Positions 58,145 to 64,000 of a DNA stretch of 64,000 nt are shown in pieces. The DNA lies in NCBI GenBank assembly GCA_947500295.1, contig CANMRM010000003.1:434001-498000 (forward strand). The letters run 5' to 3'. The stretch is from an uncultured Kordiimonas sp. GTDB taxonomy: Bacteria > Pseudomonadota > Alphaproteobacteria > Sphingomonadales > Kordiimonadaceae. The notes beneath the pieces were generated by a model that was not told where the DNA came from, made no database searches, and worked only from the letters and a program-made list of their open reading frames with translations. The position numbers and the translations under genes are program-made. How positions within the stretch are numbered: position 1 is the stretch's first letter; each line of letters begins with the position of its first letter.

Positions 58145-59902
58145 TTAGAAGAGGTTCAGAAGCAGTTGCCACAGCAGGCGAGCGTTGGTGAGGGTTGTCT
58201 GTCGCGCGTCAACGGGTGTGCCCTTGATCCAGGTGCCAAGCACCTGCGTTTGCTCAATCTGATCAACAGGAACGGTCGTAAGGTCGCTTGACAGCATCAC
58301 AAGGTCCGCCTGTTTGCCAACCTGCAGGCTGCCGCGGCTGTCCTCAAGCCCCAGTTGCCACGCAGCGTTGATGGTGATGGCCTTGAGCGCATCGATGCGC
58401 GAGAGCTTTTCCGCCGCCCCAATGGGGGCATCGCCCTTGTCCGGGGTGCGCTCCAGCAAGGTCACGAGCGAGCGCAAGGGGCCGATGGGGGTGGCGGGAT
58501 GGTCGCCGTGCACCGTGACCACATGCCCGGCCTGCTGTGCGGTGCCGATGGGCATGTATCGCTCGGTGCGCTCAGGTCCAAACAGCGCAGGCAGTTTGTC
58601 ACCGTAAAACCGGATGTGGTCGATGAAAAAACTGGTGGTGAAACCGAGCGCATGCGCGCGCTCAAGCTGCGCCTTGGTGATTAGGGCGTTATGCTCCAGA
58701 CGGTGGCGGTGACCTGTCCGGGGGTAGTCCTTGAGCGCCTGCTCGGCGACATCCAGCACACGGTCCACGGCGTTTTCGCCCTGCACGTGTGTTGCGATCT
58801 GGTAGCCACGGGTATGATAATCGACAAACATGGCGTGGTAGTCATCCGCCGGGATCATCACGGCCCCCACATGCCCGGGTTTCAGGTGCAGTCGTTCTGT
58901 CGTCAGATCGTTGACCTCGTAGGGTTCCCTGACCGCGGCACCGCCCGCGTAGGGGCTGCCATCCATCCAGAATTTCACGCCCACAATCGGGGCGTTGCCA
59001 GTGCGCGCTTCGGGCGCATCTGTTGCCGCCAGCTGGTCGGGCAGGGCATAAATCATGGTTTGTACCAGCGGCTGTGCCGCCGTACGGCGCTTGAGGAGGG
59101 CGATAGGGTCTGCGTCATTGCCGACGGGGCCCAATACGCCCACCGTAGTGTAGCCCGCGCGGGCATAGGCGCCCATGAACAGGTTGAGCAAAAGGTCGTT
59201 GGTGCCAGCGGGCGGGCGCGGCATCGCGGAAAACAGCACATTGATCGCGCCCACTTCGCGGACTGTGCCTGTGAGGTTGCCGTCCTCGTCGCGCACAAAC
59301 TCGCCCGCGGGTGGATTGGCGCTGCCGGCTGAAATGCCGGCTGCCGCCAGCGCCGCCGAGTTGGCGTAAGCGTCATGCATCATCTGCGTGAGCACCAGAA
59401 GCGGCTTGTCGGGCGAGAGGGCATCGAGCTCAGCAAGCGTGGGCGCCGTCAGATCATCGATCATCACCGGATCCCACCCGAAGGCGACGGCCCACGCGCC
59501 GGGTGCGTCTTCTATGCCTGCCTTGAGGGTCTGCATCACACCTGCCCGGGTGGTGTGCGCGAAGCCGCTGACGTCGATGGTGGCGGCAAACTGGGCGGCG
59601 GCAACGGGATGGCTGTGCGGCTCGATAAAGCCGGGCATCAGGCTTTTGCCCTTCAGGTCATACGGAGTGGCTCCGCCGCCTTCGGCGCGCATGTCCGCGA
59701 GGTTACCGAGTGCGACGATGCGGCCACCGCGCACCAACATGGCCTCAGGCGATGGCTCTGCGGGGTTCATTGTAATGATGCGCCCGCCGTGGAACAGGAT
59801 GGCGTCCGGTGTTGTGGGGGGCGACAGCCAAAACCACACGCCGCCGACGGTCATGGTCAGCAATACTGCCGTCCAGACCAGTCGTTTTGTCCATCTTCCC
59901 AT
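58145..59902 (-). CDS. YtcJ-like amidohydrolase with N-terminal membrane anchor
   Basis: A 585-residue metal-dependent hydrolase. The N-terminus RLVWTAVLLTMTVGGVWFWL is a signal anchor. The composite beta domain starts ILFHGGRIITMNPAEPSPEA, and the metal motif is LMPGFIEPHSHP. The middle has GVKFWMDGSPYAGGA and YQIATHVQGENAVDRVLDVA, and RHRLEHNALIT supplies another metal His, all typical of YtcJ/LAF3-type amidohydrolases (PF07969). The substrate is unknown. It converges with the TSUP gene, with 15 bases between the stops. Confidence 0.9.
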   Translation of the reverse strand: MGRWTKRLVWTAVLLTMTVGGVWFWLSPPTTPDAILFHGGRIITMNPAEPSPEAMLVRGGRIVALGNLADMRAEGGGATPYDLKGKSLMPGFIEPHSHPVAAAQFAATIDVSGFAHTTRAGVMQTLKAGIEDAPGAWAVAFGWDPVMIDDLTAPTLAELDALSPDKPLLVLTQMMHDAYANSAALAAAGISAGSANPPAGEFVRDEDGNLTGTVREVGAINVLFSAMPRPPAGTNDLLLNLFMGAYARAGYTTVGVLGPVGNDADPIALLKRRTAAQPLVQTMIYALPDQLAATDAPEARTGNAPIVGVKFWMDGSPYAGGAAVREPYEVNDLTTERLHLKPGHVGAVMIPADDYHAMFVDYHTRGYQIATHVQGENAVDRVLDVAEQALKDYPRTGHRHRLEHNALITKAQLERAHALGFTTSFFIDHIRFYGDKLPALFGPERTERYMPIGTAQQAGHVVTVHGDHPATPIGPLRSLVTLLERTPDKGDAPIGAAEKLSRIDALKAITINAAWQLGLEDSRGSLQVGKQADLVMLSSDLTTVPVDQIEQTQVLGTWIKGTPVDARQTTLTNARLLWQLLLNLF

Positions 59903-59969
59903 TTGTCCCTCCGGCTAGCCCCACAAGGAGCATTAACCGGCGGGAGGCCGTTTGGCAAATCCGGCGGCG

Positions 59970-60401
59970 TTAGCGATAGTCGCCGACAAGCTCCCCGTCG
60001 GACGAACCGTCGAATTGTGGCAGGTCGTCGGTGATCTCGTAAAAGTCCGGTTTTTCAGCAACAAAAATATGGCCGATGGTCTTCAGGCCCGTTTCGCCGT
60101 CAAGCGTGCTGGCGAGGATGCCTGTGCCGTCCTGGTCAAACGGTTCCCAGAACAGCCCGGAGCCACAGGCGCGGCAAAATCCGCGGCGGGCGACATCTGA
60201 CGTCTGGTACCAGGCGAGGCCATCCGCGTTGGTGAGCGTGATGTTGGCTTTGCGTGCCTTGGTGTGGGGGCCGAAGCCGCCATGTTGTTTCTGGCACATT
60301 TCGCAGTGGCAATTGACCACATCCCTGAGTGGCCCGCGCACTTCATAGCGCACCGCACCGCACAAACAGCCGCCCGTTGAAATTTTGTCTGTATCTGTCA
60401 T
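59970..60401 (-). CDS. GFA family protein (glutathione-dependent formaldehyde-activating fold)
   Basis: A 143-residue zinc protein of the GFA/Mss4-like family. The metal cysteines are visible: GGCLCGAVRYEV, NCHCEMCQKQHGG and GFCRACGSGLFWE. The family is named after a Gfa enzyme that joins formaldehyde to glutathione, but most members have no tested activity. I chose the ATG at 60401, with GGGGAG nine bases upstream. It follows the YtcJ-like gene in reverse order on the same strand, 67 bases upstream of that gene's start, and may be in one transcript with it. Confidence 0.92.
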   Translation of the reverse strand: MTDTDKISTGGCLCGAVRYEVRGPLRDVVNCHCEMCQKQHGGFGPHTKARKANITLTNADGLAWYQTSDVARRGFCRACGSGLFWEPFDQDGTGILASTLDGETGLKTIGHIFVAEKPDFYEITDDLPQFDGSSDGELVGDYR

Positions 60402-60583
60402 GTGAACTGCTCCCCTTGGCTCCAACAGAGATAAGGCGTCTGCCGTCTGTTTTCAGCCCCGGGGAGCACGACAATTGCTGACCGCTTTCATTAGTTTCTC
60501 TTATTGCCAACAGTTTCTCTTGTTGGAAATGGGGGCGGGCAGTAGGCTCACGCCGGAATGCCGTGCTTTGGGAGGGACAGGTA

Positions 60584-61180
60584 ATGAAAACAGTTTTTGC
60601 TGCTGCTATAACGCTTGTGTTAGGTGCGACGAGCGCACATGCGGACGGCGTGTTTGAGGTGCTTCAGGCGCATTGCGGCCAGGCTTTTGAAGGGCAGGTG
60701 TCGCGCGGCGCGGCGGATGACCCCTGGCGGCAGGCTCGGCTTGTCATGCATGTGCGTGATTGCAGCGACAGCGAATTGCGCGTGCCGCTGGCGTTCAATG
60801 ACGACAGGTCCCGCATCTGGGTCATCACCCGTATGGAAAGTGGTGTTCGGCTAAAGCATGATCACCGGCACGCGGATGGAAGCGAAGACGCCGTTACCTG
60901 GTACGGCGGCATGAGCGCTGCGCCTGACGGTGCGCCCGGGGATGCGGAAATCAACTTCCCGGTGGACGCCGAGAGCGTTGCGCTGTTTGAGCGGGAAGGA
61001 CTGAATGCTTCGACACAAAACACGTGGCAGCTTTCGGTTGCAGGCGGCATGCTGAACTACCGCCTGATGCGGCCGGGTGGCCGGGATTTTATGGTCAGTT
61101 TTGATCTGACTGCACCCGTTGAGGTGCCGCCCGCCGCCTGGGACAAAACCGAAGGGCAGGGACCTGCCGCCTCTCACTAG
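60584..61180 (+). CDS. Exported protein of unknown function
   Basis: A 198-residue protein with signal peptide MKTVFAAAITLVLGATSAHA, cut after residue 20. The mature part has two cysteines (QAHCGQAFEG and MHVRDCSDSEL) that could form one disulfide, and HDHRHADGSEDAVTWYGGMS with several His. The rest is beta-rich, with FPVDAESVALFEREGLNAST and YRLMRPGGRDFMVSFDLTAP. I do not recognise a named family, though small secreted proteins of this composition are common in Alphaproteobacteria. The ATG at 60584 follows GGGAGGGACAGG. It appears monocistronic. Confidence 0.72.
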   Translation: MKTVFAAAITLVLGATSAHADGVFEVLQAHCGQAFEGQVSRGAADDPWRQARLVMHVRDCSDSELRVPLAFNDDRSRIWVITRMESGVRLKHDHRHADGSEDAVTWYGGMSAAPDGAPGDAEINFPVDAESVALFEREGLNASTQNTWQLSVAGGMLNYRLMRPGGRDFMVSFDLTAPVEVPPAAWDKTEGQGPAASH

Positions 61181-61269
61181 CCAGTCTCCAAAAGCGCGAA
61201 CCAGAGGTCTTTCAACAAATCCAACCCGCCCGTGGCCATGGCCGCCAATCATTTTTAAGTTTTCTATTG

Positions 61270-61291
61270 ATAAAACGAACGTTCGTTTTAT
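61270..61291. promoter_or_regulatory. Perfect 22-bp palindrome, TetR-type operator
   Basis: ATAAAACGAAC followed by its exact complement GTTCGTTTTAT forms a 22-bp perfect palindrome. It ends 51 bases before the sterol desaturase start. The ACGAACGTTCGT core is typical of TetR operators, and the TetR gene is the second gene of the downstream operon. Confidence 0.75.
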
Positions 61292-61342
61292 ATATATCTC
61301 GAAACCCGGGAAACGGGAGCCGAGGATAGAAGAGGAACGATC

Positions 61343-62221
61343 ATGGATATGCTCACGGAATTGCTGGACAAGTATGACGGCTGGTTTGTCGCCCTTGAAT
61401 GGATCACACTGGGCTTTATCGGCCTCGCGGTCGTCGAGGCGATTGCAGACATGCTTTTTAAAACCGGTCGACGCTTCAGCGAAACCGCTGCCAATATCAT
61501 GACAGCGGTTGGATATGAGTTTACCGGGTACTTCATCAACGCGGCTGTATTGCTCGTCGCCTACTATTTCATTGCGCCCTTTGCGCTGTTTGAAATTGAA
61601 ATGACTCCCTGGACATGGGTGCTGGCATTGGTGATGGCGGACTTTCTTTATTACTGGATGCACAGGACCGAGCATGAAGTACGATTCTTCTGGGCCTATC
61701 ACGTCACCCATCATTCGTCGCCAGAGTATGACCTGACAACGGCTTTTCGCCTTTCGTGGGTGGAAGGGCTGGTTGAATGGATCTTCCTGATCCCGATGCT
61801 GCTCGTTGGGTTTGACCCGGTGGTCACGTTTGTTGCGCTTGCCGCCAATGCCACCTACCAGACATGGCTTCACACACAAAAGGTTGGCAAGCTCGGTATT
61901 CTGGACAAAATCATTAACACGCCTTCCGCGCACCGCGTGCATCATGGCTCCAACCCCGAGTATCTGGACAAGAACTACGGTGGTGTGCTGATGATCTGGG
62001 ATCATTTGTTCGGCACTTATCAGGCGGAAAAAGCACTGGTGAAATTTGGCATCACCGAACCGATTGAAAGCATCAACCCGTTTGTGATTAACTTCCATGA
62101 GTATGCGGGCATTGCCTGTGACGTATGGCGGGCAAAAAGCTGGAGCGACCGCTGGCACTATATGTTCGCTCATCCTGGCTGGAAGCCTGATGCCGCACAA
62201 ATCCAGGAACAGGAGGCCTGA
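61343..62221 (+). CDS. Sterol desaturase/fatty acid hydroxylase superfamily protein
   Basis: A 292-residue membrane diiron enzyme. Its three His clusters are complete: HRTEH in YWMHRTEHEVRFF, HVTHH in WAYHVTHHSSPEY, and HRVHH in PSAHRVHHGSNPEY. About four hydrophobic segments precede and separate them (for example TAVGYEFTGYFINAAVLLVA). The superfamily hydroxylates or desaturates lipids, sterols or carotenoids using O2. AGAGGAA stands before the ATG. A TetR gene follows after four bases, and a palindromic operator precedes the pair, so it looks like a self-controlled lipid-modifying operon. The substrate is not known. Confidence 0.9.
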   Translation: MDMLTELLDKYDGWFVALEWITLGFIGLAVVEAIADMLFKTGRRFSETAANIMTAVGYEFTGYFINAAVLLVAYYFIAPFALFEIEMTPWTWVLALVMADFLYYWMHRTEHEVRFFWAYHVTHHSSPEYDLTTAFRLSWVEGLVEWIFLIPMLLVGFDPVVTFVALAANATYQTWLHTQKVGKLGILDKIINTPSAHRVHHGSNPEYLDKNYGGVLMIWDHLFGTYQAEKALVKFGITEPIESINPFVINFHEYAGIACDVWRAKSWSDRWHYMFAHPGWKPDAAQIQEQEA

Positions 62222-62225
62222 CCGC

Positions 62226-62819
62226 ATGCCGCGCACCAAAGACGACAAGCTGGAGAAACGTCGGCGGTTCGAGATACTGGAGGCCGCCGCGCGGTGCTTT
62301 GTGCGCGATGGTTTCCATCAGGCGAGCATGCGCGCCATTTGCGCCGAAGCAGGCCTGAGCGCAGGTGCGGTCTATAACTATTTCCCGGGCAAAGATGCGA
62401 TTATTGAAGGCATGGTGGATTGGGAGCGCGAGGAAATCGACGAGCTCGCAGCTTACATGCGCGATGAAAAAAATGCCCTGACGGCTGTTGTGGAAGGCGC
62501 CCGGGCCATGGTTGCGGAAACCAGCGCAGAAGACGCGCAGCTTTATGCTGAATTGATTGCAGAGGCAGGCCGGAACGATGCAATGCGCGCCCGGTTTGTT
62601 GAAGCCGACACCCTGATGGTGTCCCTGCTGGAAGAAACGATTGCGCGCGGCCAGAAGTCCGGGACCATCACCCGCAGGCAAAAGGCCCCCGGTCTCGCGC
62701 GTATGGTTATGGCAATTTATGAGGGGTTTGTGGGGCGCATAGGCCCTGAAAAAGACAACAGGTCCAAAAAACTCGCTGACTTAACCGCCGAAGCGGTTCG
62801 TCGGATTCTGCAACCCTGA
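62226..62819 (+). CDS. TetR/AcrR-family regulator of the sterol desaturase operon
   Basis: A 197-residue regulator. The helix-turn-helix lies in residues 12-58: RFEILEAAARCFVRDGFHQA, SMRAICAEAGLSAGAVYNYF and PGKDAIIEGMVDWE. The ligand domain follows with EEIDELAAYMRDEKNALTAV and LAEL-type helices to residue 195. GGAGG of the upstream coding end serves as ribosome site, nine bases from the ATG at 62226. It starts four bases after the desaturase stop codon. The palindrome at 61270 is its likely binding site, giving negative autoregulation of the operon. Confidence 0.92.
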   Translation: MPRTKDDKLEKRRRFEILEAAARCFVRDGFHQASMRAICAEAGLSAGAVYNYFPGKDAIIEGMVDWEREEIDELAAYMRDEKNALTAVVEGARAMVAETSAEDAQLYAELIAEAGRNDAMRARFVEADTLMVSLLEETIARGQKSGTITRRQKAPGLARMVMAIYEGFVGRIGPEKDNRSKKLADLTAEAVRRILQP

Positions 62820-62828
62820 CAGGATGGC

Positions 62829-63698
62829 TCAGGAAGCCAGAGTTTTCTCTGGGTGGGCGCCGTCCGTGTAGCCCATGAACATGCCATGGATCGAATAGCC
62901 AGCCAGCTCCCGCACCCGCTTTGGGAGCGCGCGAGCCTGCTCTTTGGAAAGCGTCAACAACATGGTTTCCAGCGGGCGAGCCCAGCCTGGGCAATATTGC
63001 GGTGTGACGATCAGGCGTGGTTTGTCCGAGAGGTTGGCACCGCCACGGTGCCACAAAGTGCCTTTGGCAACCATCAGGCTGCCCGCAGGCATGGTCGCCT
63101 TGATAGCGTCTGCACGGGGCTTCGGGTCAATGGCCGCATCCCGACCCGCTGGGTCGTGGATTGCCTGCTGATCAATCTCGGGAATTTGGCGCTCGTTCCA
63201 CCTGTGACTGCCGGGAATGATTTCCGTGGCGCCGTTTTCTTCGGTCATCGGATCAATTGTCCAGAAAGTGCTGACGCCGTATGCGGGCCGCGGCAGCGGA
63301 ATCTGAATATGGTCGTCGTCTATGTGCCAGTCCTGCACGGTCTCACCCGGGTGCAGGTTGATGGCGAGCATGGCAGACAGCAGACAGCTTGACCCCAGCT
63401 CCCGTTCCGAAAAGGCAAGCGCCAGCGGGTGCATGGCCATTGGAGCGAACACCTCGGGTGCCTTGGCAAGCAGGGAATACACCCTGTTGGATTTGAAGCC
63501 CTCGAAATCATTGCGCCCGGTTTTGGTGAGATAAGGTGCCAGTGCGGCGCGGGCGGCCTCCACATCTTCTGTTGGCATGATGCCCTCAAAGATCACATAA
63601 CCCCTGTCTTCATACTCCTCGTACCAGTCGTCGAAGCGGCGACCTTCAAGCCACGGTTTGAGAGCGGTCTCGTCAATCTCGGCAGGAGAGCTGTACAT
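62829..63698 (-). CDS. Phytanoyl-CoA dioxygenase (PhyH) family protein
   Basis: A 289-residue Fe(II)/2-oxoglutarate-dependent dioxygenase. The iron ligands are in QDWHIDDDHIQIPLP (HxD) and the distal His in KGTLWHRGGANLSDKPRL, where Arg binds 2-oxoglutarate. PHG-type segments include ENGATEIIPGSHRWNERQIP. The family hydroxylates lipids, ectoine precursors or other small molecules. AGG six bases before the ATG at 63698 supports that start; a frame from 63710 is also open. It is divergent from a TetR gene across a 23-bp palindrome and probably regulated by it. Confidence 0.88.
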   Translation of the reverse strand: MYSSPAEIDETALKPWLEGRRFDDWYEEYEDRGYVIFEGIMPTEDVEAARAALAPYLTKTGRNDFEGFKSNRVYSLLAKAPEVFAPMAMHPLALAFSERELGSSCLLSAMLAINLHPGETVQDWHIDDDHIQIPLPRPAYGVSTFWTIDPMTEENGATEIIPGSHRWNERQIPEIDQQAIHDPAGRDAAIDPKPRADAIKATMPAGSLMVAKGTLWHRGGANLSDKPRLIVTPQYCPGWARPLETMLLTLSKEQARALPKRVRELAGYSIHGMFMGYTDGAHPEKTLAS

Positions 63699-63718
63699 CG
63701 AATGCCTCATGGATTCAT

Positions 63719-63741
63719 TAAATTGAGTTCAACTCAATTTA
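63719..63741. promoter_or_regulatory. 23-bp palindrome between the PhyH and TetR genes
   Basis: TAAATTGAGTT and AACTCAATTTA are perfect 11-base inverted arms around a single C. The site is 21 bases upstream of the PhyH start and 52 bases before the TetR start, the expected place for a TetR-type operator acting on both. Confidence 0.7.
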
Positions 63742-63792
63742 CAGATGCCAAAATATATGGCAAGGAGAATCCGGTATTTAAAAGGGCATAAC

Positions 63793-64000
63793 ATGGCGCG
63801 TAAAAATGCATCCTCCGCAATCCTTGAGGCGGCAAAAAAATGCCTGTGCGAAGGCGACGGTGATTTCGAAATGAGTGATGTTGCCACTAAAGCAGGTGTG
63901 TCCGAAGGGCTGGCCTATCACTATTTCAATTCCAAGGCGGGACTTTTGTCAGCCGTAATCACAGATTTTTACGATCACTATATGGCGATTGTGAACAAGC
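63793..64000 (+). CDS. TetR/AcrR-family regulator, N-terminal part (cut by window end)
   Basis: The first 69 codons of a TetR-family gene. It begins MARKNASSAILEAAKKCLCE, and DFEMSDVATKAGVSEGLAYH with YFNSKAGLLSAVITDFYDHY forms the helix-turn-helix and first ligand-domain helix. It is divergent from the PhyH gene, with a 23-bp palindrome between them. The rest of the protein lies beyond position 64000, so subfamily and ligand cannot be judged. Confidence 0.9.
   Translation, partial: MARKNASSAILEAAKKCLCEGDGDFEMSDVATKAGVSEGLAYHYFNSKAGLLSAVITDFYDHYMAIVNK

Noticed and set aside
60851-62248. 465-codon open frame on the minus strand across the exported protein and sterol desaturase genes
   Set aside because: Antisense to two well supported genes with intact motifs; its translation has no recognisable domain.
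1-64000. CRISPR array, insertion sequences or prophage
   Set aside because: No regularly spaced 25-40 bp repeats, transposase, integrase or phage structural gene was found.

Overview
The window reads as chromosomal DNA of a heterotrophic alphaproteobacterium with GC-rich coding sequence. The backbone order lgt - midA-type methyltransferase - pgeF - prs - rplY - pth - ychF, the divergent ubiK - ybjN - proC side, the trxB/lysR neighbourhood, bacterial Coq4 proteins and a heme TonB receptor all fit that class. A Kordiimonadales-like marine lineage is my guess; there is no rRNA gene here to settle it. I saw no tRNA, rRNA, CRISPR array, insertion sequence or integrase.

Layout. 1-1893: translation housekeeping on the minus strand (ychF partial, pth, rplY). 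2.2-9.4 kb: a plus-strand periplasmic binding protein, an exported unknown, a CPBP membrane protease, then a heme-uptake block (DUF6607-type lipoprotein, TonB receptor, cytochrome b561) around a Fur-like box. 9.4-16.4 kb: prs, pgeF, midA-type methyltransferase and lgt on minus, interrupted by two PAS_5 proteins, an FAD oxidoreductase and a small twin-CX10C exported protein. 16.7-18.8 kb: a VCBS-repeat protein with a glycosidase-like C-terminus. 19-22.2 kb: ubiK, ybjN (with a leader able to form alternative hairpins), proC and a serine hydrolase. 22.3-31.9 kb: transport and regulation (Bcr/CflA efflux, membrane-anchored amidohydrolase, MscS + ZntB pair, DUF418 protein, GntR/FCD regulator, Ca2+/Na+ antiporter, glycosyltransferase). 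32-40.9 kb: exported amidohydrolase, a YtrA-type GntR regulator with a large dyad operator and its membrane-protein partner, racemase, esterase, DUF885 lipoprotein, a candidate small RNA with a C-rich loop, and a HEAT-repeat/cyclophilin fusion.

40.9-43.7 kb: lysR and trxB with two small plus-strand genes between them. 44.1-48.7 kb: a cluster that looks like one functional unit: a winged-helix/alpha-beta hydrolase fusion regulator, 11-bp direct repeats, then OsmC - flavin monooxygenase - OsmC - methyltransferase. Both OsmC proteins have Ser where the family's second cysteine belongs. 48.7-50.8 kb: YjbR, aldo/keto reductase, glutathione transferase. 50.9-54.8 kb: two Coq4 paralogues on minus, bracketing two plus-strand unknown genes and short tandem repeats, with a divergent TetR regulator. 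54.8-56.8 kb: an AT-richer OLD-family ATPase/TOPRIM gene that looks acquired. 56.8-64 kb: TSUP transporter, YtcJ-like amidohydrolase, GFA protein, an exported unknown, a sterol desaturase-TetR operon behind a perfect 22-bp palindrome, and a phytanoyl-CoA dioxygenase divergent from a TetR gene cut by the window end, with a 23-bp palindrome between them.

The most interesting candidates are the small RNA at 38874-39018, the hydrolase-regulated OsmC/monooxygenase cluster, the duplicated Coq4 locus and the HEAT-cyclophilin fusion. All assignments come from reading the sequence; no database search was run.
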